Part shown: positions 41,111 to 48,590 of the stretch, piece by piece
Position numbering within the stretch: the stretch's first letter is position 1
Layout of the letters: each line of letters begins with the position of its first letter
Source: DASUPK01 sp963833375
GTDB taxonomy: Bacteria > Actinomycetota > Thermoleophilia > Solirubrobacterales > 70-9
Length of the DNA stretch: 64,000 bases
Assembly (NCBI GenBank): GCA_963833375.1
Contig: CAWHXR010000001.1
Coordinates: forward strand, 496,001 to 560,000
Direction of reading: 5' to 3'
The notes under the pieces: model-generated
Seen by the model: the letters and a program-made list of their open reading frames with translations, nothing else
What the model was told of the DNA's origin: nothing
Database searches by the model: none
Translations under genes and position numbers: made by a program

Positions 41111-41779
41111 CTATGGCAAGGGCGGGAAGCGCCCGTCCCTGGCCAGCGGCAGCGCCTGAGCGAGGAACTGCGCGTAGGCGTCGGCGCCGGTGTAGTTCGG
41201 GTGGAAGAGGTCCGGCAGGAACCAGGCGCCGGCCTTCGGCTCGGCGGCATGGTGGGAGCGGCTGTAGCGGACCCAGTCGAGGACGAAGACCCGATGCGGG
41301 TAGCGCTTCGCCGCCTTGAAGAGCATGTCCGTGTCCGGCGCCGGCGGATGGCCGGTGTCGGCGTTGTACTCGGTCACCAGCCCGAGCACGCGTGAGCGCC
41401 CGAGCACGCCGAGCGCATCCTGGACCAGGGTCGGGTTCGCCCCTCCGTTGGCGTAGCCGTTCATGAGGACGAGGTGGGGGAGGCGGTGCTTGGCGCGCAG
41501 CTTGGCCGCCATGTTGATCGACTCCCTGAATCCACGGCAGCCGCGGCCGTTGACGGAGTACCCCAGGGCGTTCAGGTTCGGGATCGGCAGCAGGATGGTC
41601 GAGTCCCCGATCATGACCGGCGGCAGGCCCCGCGGGTTCGGGTTGACGTCCGCCGCCCCCCGGTGGACCTTCTTGCAGCCGTAGGCCGGCTCGCCCGTGC
41701 CGTGGGCGGCAGCCGCAAGCGCGAGGACGAGCAGCATGCAGAGCCCAACGACCGCCGGCCTTCCCTGGCGTAGGTCCAT
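41111..41779 (-). CDS. SGNH-hydrolase-like secreted protein
   Basis: A 222-residue protein with signal peptide (VVGLCMLLVLALAAAAHG). It has block I PPVMIGDSTILLPIPNL, a shared middle MNGYANGGANP and VTEYNADTGHPPAPDTDM, and block V FLPDLFHPNYTGADAYAQFL. It is about 50% similar by eye to 36552-37352 but lacks the membrane tail. It is probably an extracytoplasmic esterase or acyl-transfer partner in the surface-acylation cluster. ATG 41779 has no ribosome-binding site, but TAGACT lies 9 nt upstream on the minus strand, so the mRNA may be leaderless. Confidence 0.82.
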   Translation of the reverse strand: MDLRQGRPAVVGLCMLLVLALAAAAHGTGEPAYGCKKVHRGAADVNPNPRGLPPVMIGDSTILLPIPNLNALGYSVNGRGCRGFRESINMAAKLRAKHRLPHLVLMNGYANGGANPTLVQDALGVLGRSRVLGLVTEYNADTGHPPAPDTDMLFKAAKRYPHRVFVLDWVRYSRSHHAAEPKAGAWFLPDLFHPNYTGADAYAQFLAQALPLARDGRFPPLP

Positions 41780-41788
41780 CTGTGGCGC

Positions 41789-41794
41789 AGTCTA
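41789..41794 (-). promoter_or_regulatory. Candidate -10 (TAGACT) of a leaderless SGNH transcript
   Basis: Minus-strand TAGACT ends 9 nt before ATG 41779. The same hexamer precedes the lipoprotein gene at 37815. Confidence 0.4.
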
Positions 41795-41843
41795 GGACGG
41801 ACGGCTTCGCCGCAAACGGCCGCCGCAAACATCGCGGCCGAAT

Positions 41844-42683
41844 CTATGGAATGGCCGTGCTCTCGGCGATCGTGCCGCCGCCGCGGCTTGAGATCGCCTC
41901 CTCGCGCGTCAGGCGGTGCGCGAGGTAGACGGGGATGATCGAGATCAGGACCACGATCACGGCGACCACGTTGGTGATCGGCAGCTGCTGTCCTCGGAAG
42001 AGGTTCTCGAGGATCCAGATCGGCAGGGTCTGCTGCGCGGCGCCGAGCGTGAACGTGGTGACGATGATCTCATCGAAGGAGAGCGCGAAGGCAAGCAGCG
42101 CCCCGGCCACCAGCGCGGTCTGCATGTTGGGCAGCGTGATGTGCCGGAAGGTCTGCCAGGTGTGAGCGCCGAGGTCGGCCGAGGCCTCCTCGAGATTGCC
42201 CGACACCCGTCGCAGCCGTGCGATCACGTTGTTGTAGACCACCACGATGCAGAAGGTCGCATGCGCGACGATCACCGTGAAGAGGCCCAGCGTCACGCCG
42301 AGCACCTGCGTGAAGGTGTCGCTCAGGGCGAGGCCCGTGACGATGCCCGGGAGCGCGATCGGGATCACGACGAGGAAGGAGACGGTCTCGCGGCCGAAGA
42401 AACGATGGCGGGCGACCGCGAAGGAGGCGAGGGTGCCGAGGAGGAGGGCGATCCCCGTCGCCGCCAGCCCCACCTTGACCGAGGTGAACAGGGCGTTGCG
42501 GGCGCCCGAGTCGTGGATCGCTTCGCCGAACCACTTCGTGGTGACGCTGTCGAGTGGCCACCCCAGGGTCGTGCTGCCGTTGAAGGCGTAGATCGCGATC
42601 ACCAGCAGCGGGATGTAGATGAACGCGAGCGTGATGGCGACGCCGACGCGCAGGAGGTTCCTGTAGCGGGGTGAGAGGGTCAT
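41844..42683 (-). CDS. potC: Polyamine-type ABC transporter permease (PotC-like)
   Basis: A 279-residue inner-membrane permease with about six membrane segments. The EAA loop NLEEASADLGAHTWQTFRHITLP contacts the ATPase. ALSFDEIIVTTFTLGAAQQTLP is typical of PotC/YdcV permeases. It is the last gene of the minus-strand set PotA-PotD-PotB-PotC and starts 4 bp after the PotB stop. The system would import putrescine or spermidine, consistent with the polyamine enzymes at 19-35 kb. Confidence 0.93.
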   Translation of the reverse strand: MTLSPRYRNLLRVGVAITLAFIYIPLLVIAIYAFNGSTTLGWPLDSVTTKWFGEAIHDSGARNALFTSVKVGLAATGIALLLGTLASFAVARHRFFGRETVSFLVVIPIALPGIVTGLALSDTFTQVLGVTLGLFTVIVAHATFCIVVVYNNVIARLRRVSGNLEEASADLGAHTWQTFRHITLPNMQTALVAGALLAFALSFDEIIVTTFTLGAAQQTLPIWILENLFRGQQLPITNVVAVIVVLISIIPVYLAHRLTREEAISSRGGGTIAESTAIP

Positions 42684-42687
42684 CGGC

Positions 42688-43587
42688 TCAGAGGTGCTCG
42701 AACGCCCCCAACCGGCGGGCGATCAGCAGGTAGATGACCATCACCACGATCGGCACCGTCGCGAAGGCTGAGGCGAGGGGCAGGTTGTTGGTGTGGCTGG
42801 AGAAGACGACGTTCCCGATGAACTGCGTGTCCGGGGAGACGAGCGAGGGCGTGATGTAGTCGCCCAGGGTCAGCGAGAAGGTGAAGATCGAACCCGCGAC
42901 CACCGCGGGGAAGGCGAGCGGCAGGATCACCCGCCGGAAGGTCCGCAGCGGCTTCGCGCCGAGGTCCTCGGAGGCGGAGAGCAGCGTGTCCGGGATGCGC
43001 TCGAGCCCGGCGTAGATCGGCAGGATCATGTAGGGCAGCCAGAGGTAGCTCTCCACGAGCCAGACGGCCGTGGCGCCGAAGCCAGGGCCGTTGAGGCCGA
43101 GCGGGTCGAGCGCCCAGTTGATGATCCCGTTGGCGCCCAGCATCGTCTGCCAGGCGTAGACCTTGACCAGGTAGAAGGACCAGAGAGGCATCAGGACCGC
43201 CACGACGAGGAGCCCCTTCACCCTGGGCTTGGCCAGCTTCGCCATGTAGAAGGCGATCGGGAAGGCGAGCAGGGCATCGGTGACGGTCACCGCGGCCGCG
43301 ATCCCGATCGTCCGGAACGCCACCGTCTTGTAGACCGAGGTCTGCCAGAGTTCCTTGTAGTTGTCGAGGCTGAAGCCCTTGATGAGCTCGCCGCTGAGGG
43401 CGTCGACGCTCCAGAACGCGGCGATCAGGAGAACCGCCAGCGAGCCCAGGTAGCCGAGCACCAGCCAGCCGATCGGTCCGGCCAGCAGCGTGCCCACCTG
43501 GAGCCGGGGTCGGCCATGGAAGAGGTCGGCGAACCTGCGGCTCGCCGACCTCTTCCGCGGTCCGGCTGCTACGCCGGCCGCTTCCAT
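42688..43587 (-). CDS. potB: Polyamine-type ABC transporter permease (PotB-like)
   Basis: A 299-residue permease. A basic N-terminus is followed by about six membrane segments. The EAA loop is SASEDLGAKPLRTFRRVILPLAFP, and TFSLTLGDYITPSLVSPDTQFIGN is a conserved PotB/YdcU-type segment. It lies 36 bp after the binding-protein gene and 4 bp before PotC. It would form the heterodimeric channel with PotC. The N-terminal tail of about 30 residues is Arg/Ala-rich and may be partly unconserved, but ATG 43587 is the only upstream start. Confidence 0.93.
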   Translation of the reverse strand: MEAAGVAAGPRKRSASRRFADLFHGRPRLQVGTLLAGPIGWLVLGYLGSLAVLLIAAFWSVDALSGELIKGFSLDNYKELWQTSVYKTVAFRTIGIAAAVTVTDALLAFPIAFYMAKLAKPRVKGLLVVAVLMPLWSFYLVKVYAWQTMLGANGIINWALDPLGLNGPGFGATAVWLVESYLWLPYMILPIYAGLERIPDTLLSASEDLGAKPLRTFRRVILPLAFPAVVAGSIFTFSLTLGDYITPSLVSPDTQFIGNVVFSSHTNNLPLASAFATVPIVVMVIYLLIARRLGAFEHL

Positions 43588-43623
43588 GACCTCTGAATCA
43601 TGAGGCGATCTCGACCAGCGACA

Positions 43624-44853
43624 TCACCCCTTGATCTGGGTCCAGGCCGAGACCCAGTCGTTGTAGTCCTTGCATGTGTTGCCGCGGCTGTCGCCGCAGT
43701 CAGCCAAGGGCGTCTGCCAGTAGTAGACGCGCTTCCAGAAGGACGGAACGCCTGCGTGGTACTTGTTGCAGAACTGCGGATCCGCTGGATAGCCGTCCGC
43801 CTTGGCGGCCGCCGTCAGCGTGGACGCATCGCACGCCTTGCTCTGCGCCGGCGCCTCGCCGAAGGACTGAGCGACCTCGGCGTTGGCGCTGGGCGAGACG
43901 ATGAAATTCATCCACTTGTACATGCAGTTCGGATGAGCCGCATCCTTGGCGATCATCCAGGTGTCGGACCATCCGGTCGCGCCCTCGCTGGGCAGGAACC
44001 CCTGGGAAGCGGGGCTCGCGTCGATCGGCTGGTTGTCGGCCTTCAGCGCGAAGTACTGGTACTGCCAGGTCGTCCCGACCACCACGTCGCCGTTGGTGAA
44101 CGAGTTGATCTGCTTGGCGGCGTCGGCCCAGTACTCCCCGACGTTGGGGTGCTGCTGCTTGAGCAGGTTCACCGCCGCGTCGAACTGGTCTGAGTCCAGC
44201 TCGTAGGGGTTGGTGATCCCGAGGTCGGGCTGGTGCGCCTTCAGGTACACCGCTGCGTCTGCGATGTAGATCGGGTCGTCGTAGGCGCTGATCTTGCCCT
44301 TGTACTTCGCCGCCTGGGCCGGGTCGAGCATGACGGACCACGAGGTGGGCGCCGGCTTGACGTCGTTCCGGTTCCAGATCAGCAGGTTCGCGCCGCGTCC
44401 GTGCGGGATCCCGTACGGGGTCCCGTCGAACGTGTTGTACGGCTGGTTCTTGAGGTCATCGAAGATGGTCGCGTAGTTCGGGACCAGATCCGTGTTGACC
44501 GGCACGACGTCGCCTCCATCCACCAGCCGGGCGCTTGCGTTGCCCGAGGCGGAGACGCCGTCGTACTGCCCGGTCCGCATCAGGTCGATCATCTCGTCGG
44601 AGGTGCCGGCTTCCTTGACGTTGACCTGGCAGCCGGTCTGCTTCTCGAAATCCGACTTCCACGGATCGGCCACATAACCGGGCCAGGCAACGAGATTCAG
44701 CTGGCCCTCGCCGGCCCCGACGGACTTCTGCGCCTCGCCGGTGCTGCTACCACCTCCTCCGCCACCGCAGCCGGCGATCACCAGCATGGTTGCGGCGAGC
44801 CCTCCGACGATCGCGGCGGGCAGCCAGGCGGGGTGAGCTTTGAATCGGCTCAC
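43624..44853 (-). CDS. potD: Polyamine-type ABC transporter substrate-binding lipoprotein (PotD/PotF-like)
   Basis: A 409-residue protein with a lipobox (ATMLVIAGC) and Gly/Ser linker, then a type II periplasmic-binding fold. Features are LNLVAWPGYVADPWKSDFEKQTGCQV, IDLMRTGQYDGVSASGNA, YGIPHGRGANLLIWNRNDV and TWQYQYFALKADNQPID. It resembles PotD/PotF and YdcS. Aromatic and acidic residues around the cleft (Trp, Tyr, Asp) are usual for diamine binding. GTG 44853 is chosen because AGGAGG lies just upstream and because the start overlaps the PotA stop by 4 bp; a longer start at 44901 adds an odd basic tail. Confidence 0.93.
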   Translation of the reverse strand: MSRFKAHPAWLPAAIVGGLAATMLVIAGCGGGGGGSSTGEAQKSVGAGEGQLNLVAWPGYVADPWKSDFEKQTGCQVNVKEAGTSDEMIDLMRTGQYDGVSASGNASARLVDGGDVVPVNTDLVPNYATIFDDLKNQPYNTFDGTPYGIPHGRGANLLIWNRNDVKPAPTSWSVMLDPAQAAKYKGKISAYDDPIYIADAAVYLKAHQPDLGITNPYELDSDQFDAAVNLLKQQHPNVGEYWADAAKQINSFTNGDVVVGTTWQYQYFALKADNQPIDASPASQGFLPSEGATGWSDTWMIAKDAAHPNCMYKWMNFIVSPSANAEVAQSFGEAPAQSKACDASTLTAAAKADGYPADPQFCNKYHAGVPSFWKRVYYWQTPLADCGDSRGNTCKDYNDWVSAWTQIKG

Positions 44854-45785
44854 TTTCCTTCCTCCTCTCCCTTCACGGCGACGGTCTGATCCGCTCGCCA
44901 TCCGATTTTCACTTTGCGGCCGCGTTGCGCCTGGGCCTCCGCGGAGGATGTCTCCAGGTTCTGGCGGACGATTTGAAGCTCTCCCCCCGCTTCGAGGTCG
45001 ACGAGGTAGCGCGTGATCATGCCCGCGTAGGAGACGTCCTTGATCGTCCCCTGCTCGACGTGAAGTCCCTGGGGCGCCAGGCCGTCCTCGACGAACGAGA
45101 TCTTCTCCGGGCGCACCGTGAAGCGCCGCCCGTCGCGCTCGAGCAGGTTCGAGACGCCGACGAATCCCGCCACAAAGGCGTTGTCCGGCCGCTCGTAGAT
45201 CTCGGTGGGGGCCCCGATCTGCTGGATCCGGCCCTCGTTGAAGACCGCGATCCGGTCCGACATCGTCAGGGCCTCCTCCTGGTCGTGGGTCACGTAGATG
45301 AACGTGATCCCGACCTGGCCCTGGATCGTCTTCAGCTCCACCTGCATCTGCTCGCGCAGCTTCAGGTCGAGGGCGCCGAGCGGCTCGTCGAGCAGCAGGA
45401 CCCTCGGCTCGTTGACGATCGCCCGCGCCAGGGCGACGCGCTGCTGCTGCCCACCGGAGAGCTGGTTCGGCTTGCGGCCCTCGTAGCCCGCCAGCCGAAC
45501 CGTGGCGAGCGCCTGCGAGGCGCGCCGCCGGCGCTCCTCGCGGTCGACCCCCTTCACGCGCAGCCCGTAGGCGACGTTCTCGCCGACGGTCATGTGGGGG
45601 AAGAGCGCGTAGTCCTGGAAGACGGTGTTGACCGAGCGGTCATATGGCGGCAGCCCGGTGACGTCCTTGCCGGCGAGCTCCACGCGGCCGGTGTCCGGCT
45701 CCTCGAAGCCGGCGATCATCCGCAGGGTCGTCGTCTTGCCCGATCCGGACGGGCCGAGCAGCGTGAAGAACTCGCCGCGCTTCAC
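44850..45785 (-). CDS. potA: Polyamine-type ABC transporter ATPase (PotA-like), start uncertain
   Basis: At least 311 residues: Walker A LLGPSGSGKTTTLRM, Q-loop VFQDYALFPHMTVGENVAYGL, signature LSGGQQQRVALARAI, Walker B VLLLDEPLGALD, switch His in FIYVTHDQEEALTM, and a C-terminal TOBE domain. The formal start GTG 45785 leaves out the first strands. In-frame coding runs upstream to about 45857 (VADVRLVGVSKRYGDVTAVASLDLEV), which contains the A-loop Tyr expected in the family. That stretch has no ATG, GTG or TTG; CTG 45845 is the only near-start. A lost base upstream or a non-standard start is likely. The stop overlaps the binding-protein start by 4 bp. Confidence 0.9.
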   Translation of the reverse strand: MKRGEFFTLLGPSGSGKTTTLRMIAGFEEPDTGRVELAGKDVTGLPPYDRSVNTVFQDYALFPHMTVGENVAYGLRVKGVDREERRRRASQALATVRLAGYEGRKPNQLSGGQQQRVALARAIVNEPRVLLLDEPLGALDLKLREQMQVELKTIQGQVGITFIYVTHDQEEALTMSDRIAVFNEGRIQQIGAPTEIYERPDNAFVAGFVGVSNLLERDGRRFTVRPEKISFVEDGLAPQGLHVEQGTIKDVSYAGMITRYLVDLEAGGELQIVRQNLETSSAEAQAQRGRKVKIGWRADQTVAVKGEEEGK

Positions 45786-45857
45786 CTCGAGGTCGAGCGA
45801 GGCGACGGCCGTGACGTCGCCGTAGCGCTTGCTGACCCCGACCAGCCGGACGTCGGC

Positions 45858-46107
45858 TACCTCGGCGCTGGCTGACGCGCCGGGTTTCCCCTCACTCCTT
45901 GCCTGGGTCGAGGCTACGGCGGTCTCCTTGTCTGGCTTCTCTCACCGGGTCGTGATGTGCGCACCGTACAACCCCGCCCGGTGGAGCATTAGGTATATCC
46001 GAGCGTCACCCTGCCTCGCGAGGACGCGTTGGACAATCTTTTCCGCATGGCTTGGACATCCCGACTTCGCCGTTCGGGAGTCCGCGGAGCTCTTCAGCCG
46101 CGATGAC
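45858..46107. other. Intergenic region upstream of the polyamine transporter operon
   Basis: About 250 bp between the extended PotA N-terminus and the stop of the first NlpC/P60-like gene. I see no gene. It contains an AT-richer patch (TTAGGTATATCC near 45988-46000), which could hold the minus-strand promoter of the PotADBC operon, but no clean -35/-10 pair. Confidence 0.4.
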
Positions 46108-46698
46108 CTAGTAGCCGGGGGCGTACTTCGCCGTGAAGCCGACCGCCTTGCGCTTCTTCTTGCGCCAGCGGGGGCCGCTGCCCTGGTTCCACCGGTCGCC
46201 GCCGGAGGAGGTGTCGAAGCGCAGCCCGGCCACGATCATGTACGCGTGGCTGGCGTTGGCAAACACGGTGATCCAGCGACCCTTGCCCGGCGCGCCCCAG
46301 CTGCTGGCCAGGGGGCCTGACGGCATCGGGCTCGCGATCAGTCCCGCGGCGTGCAGCACGTAGCTGACGGCGCCCGAGCAGTCATAGCCGGTGTCCGTGA
46401 AGCTCCGGTGGCCACCGCCCCAGATGTAGGGGAAGGTGTGGATCGCGTTACCGGCAGCGATCGCCGCCTGGATATTGGCCGGTGCATCCGCCGGCGCGAG
46501 GGCCGTGCCGTCCTTGCGGAGCTTGGCGCGGCCGGGAGGGCCGACGGGCGCCGCGGGATCGGTCGTGGTCGTGGTGGTGCTACCGGGCGGCCCTGACCCG
46601 CCGGTCTGGGCGGCCGCGGGCACAGCCACGGCCAGCATGCAGATAGTCGTTATCCCCGCCACTGCGAGGCGACGCTTCAGGCTAAGTGTGTCTCGCAT
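46108..46698 (-). CDS. Secreted NlpC/P60-like wall hydrolase, copy 1 (c-di-AMP riboswitch controlled)
   Basis: A 196-residue protein: signal peptide (VAGITTICMLAVAVPAAAQ), a Thr/Pro-rich linker (GSTTTTTTDPAAP), then a papain-like NlpC/P60 domain. It has the nucleophile Cys in TGYDCSGAVSYVLHAAGL and a His in FANASHAYMIVAGLRFD. It would cut peptide links in peptidoglycan outside the cell. ATG 46698 follows AAAGGAG at a good distance. A ydaO-type riboswitch precedes it. Two paralogues lie just upstream on the same strand (47055-47666 and 47878-48456). Confidence 0.88.
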   Translation of the reverse strand: MRDTLSLKRRLAVAGITTICMLAVAVPAAAQTGGSGPPGSTTTTTTDPAAPVGPPGRAKLRKDGTALAPADAPANIQAAIAAGNAIHTFPYIWGGGHRSFTDTGYDCSGAVSYVLHAAGLIASPMPSGPLASSWGAPGKGRWITVFANASHAYMIVAGLRFDTSSGGDRWNQGSGPRWRKKKRKAVGFTAKYAPGY

Positions 46699-46711
46699 CA
46701 AACAGTTCTCC

Positions 46712-46856
46712 TTTGCAGGCCTGCGGGGTTAGCTGTCGGGCTGGCGCTGAAGGAGCCTGCGCCCCCACCCTCGCTTCCGGTGGGTTCGCCCCAATATCTG
46801 GTTCCCCCGCTCCCATCACCACGTAGGGATGGGACTCGGCGTAACTGGCGCGGGAC
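46712..46856 (-). ncRNA. c-di-AMP (ydaO/yuaA-type) riboswitch 1
   Basis: On the minus strand the leader shows the conserved blocks of the ydaO family in order: CAGTTACGCCGAGTCC (about 46831-46846), GGGGGAACC (46800-46808), TTGGGGCGAACCCACC, and near the 3' end CCCGACAGCTAACCCCG (46724-46740). The ribosome-binding site AAAGGAG follows. In actinobacteria this class binds cyclic di-AMP and represses cell-wall hydrolase genes such as rpf and NlpC/P60, exactly the downstream gene type here. Confidence 0.88.
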
Positions 46857-46860
46857 CTTA
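46855..46860 (-). promoter_or_regulatory. -10 of the riboswitch-1 transcript
   Basis: Minus-strand GGTAAGGT contains TAAGGT, in the same place relative to the riboswitch 5' end as TAGGGT for riboswitch 2. Unlike the other two hydrolase promoters, no TTTGTGAG palindrome lies upstream. Confidence 0.4.
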
Positions 46861-46981
46861 CCAAACGTGAATGAACCTTTGCAATCGAGGGCCGATCGCT
46901 CGTAACGACGCGCACGATCTTCGATTCGACGTTCGCGGGGGCCGCTCCTGCAAGCGCTCGAGGGGGGCGAAGGCAACGGCG

Positions 46982-47011
46982 CGCCGCGCCGCCCGGGCGG
47001 GCGGCGCGGCG
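46982..47011 (-). terminator. Strong GC hairpin after NlpC/P60 copy 2
   Basis: A perfect 12-bp stem (CGCCGCGCCGCC at 46982-46993, GGCGGCGCGGCG at 47000-47011) with a 6-nt loop, 43 nt past the stop of copy 2. There is no T-run; probable actinobacterial-type terminator separating it from the riboswitch-1 unit. Confidence 0.55.
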
Positions 47012-47054
47012 GACCTGGGGGAGAGGTGGCCTCTTCGAGGGCCCCCTGCGGCGC

Positions 47055-47666
47055 TCAAAGACCGGGGTAGAAGCGAGCGGCGTAGCCGCTCCCCGCGCGC
47101 ATGTTCGCGCGCCACCGGGGGCCGGATCCCTGGTTCAGGGACTCACCCGCCGCGGAGGTGTCGTACCGCAGGCCGGCGACCGTCATCCAGGCGTGGCCCG
47201 AGTTGGCGTAGATGGTGATCCACTGGCCGATCCCGGGGGCGCCCCACCGCATCAGGGGCCCGGAGGCCAGCGGGCTGCGCAGCATCCCGGCGGCGTGCAG
47301 CACGTAGCTCACTGCGCCGGAGCAGTCGTAGCCCCGCGACTTGAACCCGCGGTGGCCGCCGCCCCAGATATAGGGCCTGGTGTGGATCCGGTTCGCGGCG
47401 TTGATCGCCTTGCGAACCTGCCTGGGTGCATTGGCCGGCGGGAGCGCCGTGCCATCGGACTGCAGCTGTGCCGTTCCGCCGGGAGCGCTGGGCGGGGTGC
47501 TGGTGGTGGTGCTGCCGGGCGGTCCCGCCCCACCAGTCTGGGCCATCGCCGGCACCGCTCCGGCGAGCGACGCGACGAACAGCAGCCCTGCCACCAACCT
47601 GAAACGGGTCGCGCCTGGCGGCGCGCCCTCACATGAGCGACTTCGGCTGAATGTGTATGACCGCAA
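47055..47666 (-). CDS. Secreted NlpC/P60-like wall hydrolase, copy 2 (c-di-AMP riboswitch controlled)
   Basis: A 203-residue paralogue of copy 1: signal peptide (FRLVAGLLFVASLAGAVPAMAQ), a short Thr/Ser/Pro linker, then the NlpC/P60-like domain. The nucleophile is in RGYDCSGAVSYVLHAAGM and the His in YANSGHAWMTVAGLRYD. The start is TTG 47666, preceded by AAGGAGAACGG at 8 nt; the same TTG and ribosome-binding site are found in copy 1, where an ATG follows. Its promoter region carries a TTTGTGAG palindrome and a -10 TAGGGT before a ydaO-type riboswitch. Activity would be peptidoglycan remodelling, repressed when c-di-AMP is high (family knowledge). Confidence 0.88.
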   Translation of the reverse strand: MRSYTFSRSRSCEGAPPGATRFRLVAGLLFVASLAGAVPAMAQTGGAGPPGSTTTSTPPSAPGGTAQLQSDGTALPPANAPRQVRKAINAANRIHTRPYIWGGGHRGFKSRGYDCSGAVSYVLHAAGMLRSPLASGPLMRWGAPGIGQWITIYANSGHAWMTVAGLRYDTSAAGESLNQGSGPRWRANMRAGSGYAARFYPGL

Positions 47667-47679
47667 ACCGTTCTCCTTC

Positions 47680-47814
47680 GTCGGCCTACGGGGTTAGCTG
47701 ACGGGCTGACGCGAAAGGAGCCTGCGTCTCCACCGTTGGTGGATTCGCCCCAACTGCATTGGTTCCCCCGTTCTCGTCCCGCCCTGGCGGGGACGAGATT
47801 CGGCGTTTGTTGCG
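47680..47814 (-). ncRNA. c-di-AMP (ydaO/yuaA-type) riboswitch 2
   Basis: The same minus-strand blocks as riboswitch 1: AACGCCGAATCTCGTCC (about 47790-47808), GGGGGAACC (47761-47769), TTGGGGCGAATCCACC, then CCCGTCAGCTAACCCCG (47689-47705). A ribosome-binding site and a TTG start follow. Confidence 0.88.
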
Positions 47815-47820
47815 GGGGCA

Positions 47821-47862
47821 ACCCTAGCAGGGCCGACGGATTTGTGAGCGGGTACTCACAAA
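47821..47862 (-). promoter_or_regulatory. Promoter of riboswitch 2 with palindromic operator
   Basis: Minus-strand -10 TAGGGT (47826-47821). Fourteen bp further upstream is a 22-bp palindrome at 47841-47862 with arms TTTGTGAG and CTCACAAA, which overlaps the expected -35. The same operator with the same spacing occurs upstream of copy 3 (48532-48553). Confidence 0.6.
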
Positions 47863-47863
47863 A

Positions 47864-47879
47864 GAGCCGCCGCGGGCTC
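47864..47879 (-). terminator. Terminator of NlpC/P60 copy 3
   Basis: Minus-strand GAGCCCGCGGCGGCTC followed by TTTTG, with a 5-6 bp stem overlapping the copy-3 stop codon. It is short but followed by a T-run, so it is a plausible intrinsic terminator. Confidence 0.4.
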
Positions 47880-48456
47880 AGAGCCCGGGGTAGTGCCGTA
47901 CCGCGAAGCCGGCGCCCGTCCGCACGGTGAAGCGCCAGCGGGGGCCGCGCCCCTGGTTGATCCACTCGCCGCGCGGCGAGGTGTCGAAGCGCAGGCCCGC
48001 GACCATCATGTAGGTGTGGACCCTGTTCGCGTAGACGGTGATCCAGGAGCCCGGCCCGGCAGTTCCCCAGAAGGCGAGCTGACCCGAGACCAGCGGGTAG
48101 CTGAGCAGGCCGGCGGCATGCAGGACATAGCTCACCGCGCCCGAGCAGTCATACCCCCTCGCCTTGAAGCTCCGGTGGCCGCCGCCCCAGATGTAGGTCT
48201 TCGTGTGGATGCGGTTGGCAGCGCCGATCGCGCGCTGGACCGCGTAGGGCGCGCCGGGGGGCAGGCTGGCGAAGCCGCCCGGCAGGATCGTGGCGGTGTC
48301 CGGTGGAGGGCCGCCGGCCGGGGCGCCCGGAACCCCGGTGGTCGTGGTGGTCCCGTCCGTCTGGCCGACGGCGGGCGCCGCGGCGACGAGCGTGACCGCG
48401 AACAGCAGTCCTGCCATTCCAAGCGTTCGCCCTCGTTGGGATGAGCGAGACAGCAA
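47878..48456 (-). CDS. Secreted NlpC/P60-like wall hydrolase, copy 3 (no riboswitch)
   Basis: A 192-residue paralogue from TTG 48456: signal peptide (LGMAGLLFAVTLVAAAPAVGQ), linker, and domain with Cys in RGYDCSGAVSYVLHAAGL and His in YANRVHTYMMVAGLRFD. GTG 48507 is the other possible start, but TTG 48456 has GGAGGAG 6 nt upstream and the -10 TACGGT lies only 3 nt before GTG 48507. The leader is short and has no ydaO blocks, so this copy has lost, or never had, c-di-AMP control. Its promoter carries the palindrome shared with copy 2. Confidence 0.87.
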   Translation of the reverse strand: MLSRSSQRGRTLGMAGLLFAVTLVAAAPAVGQTDGTTTTTGVPGAPAGGPPPDTATILPGGFASLPPGAPYAVQRAIGAANRIHTKTYIWGGGHRSFKARGYDCSGAVSYVLHAAGLLSYPLVSGQLAFWGTAGPGSWITVYANRVHTYMMVAGLRFDTSPRGEWINQGRGPRWRFTVRTGAGFAVRHYPGL

Positions 48457-48510
48457 GCGACTCTCCTCCGGCTCGGGCCCTCCTGGGGGAACCCGTTTCT
48501 CCTGCACGCG

Positions 48511-48553
48511 ACCGTAGCAGAGCGGGAGGGTTTTGTGAGCGAGCGCTCACAAA
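48511..48553 (-). promoter_or_regulatory. Promoter of NlpC/P60 copy 3 with palindromic operator
   Basis: Minus-strand -10 TACGGT (48516-48511). Fifteen bp upstream is a perfect palindrome at 48532-48553 (arms TTTGTGAGCG and CGCTCACAAA, AG centre). The TGTGA...TCACA spacing is 8, not the 6 of a classical CRP site. Confidence 0.65.
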
Positions 48554-48590
48554 TAGTTGTTCGCCGCCGTTGCTCCCCCCGGCGAGACCG

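Noticed and set aside
47841..48553. TTTGTGAG palindromes as classical CRP sites
   Set aside because: TGTGA and TCACA are 8 bp apart, not 6, so I report them as an operator of unknown binder.
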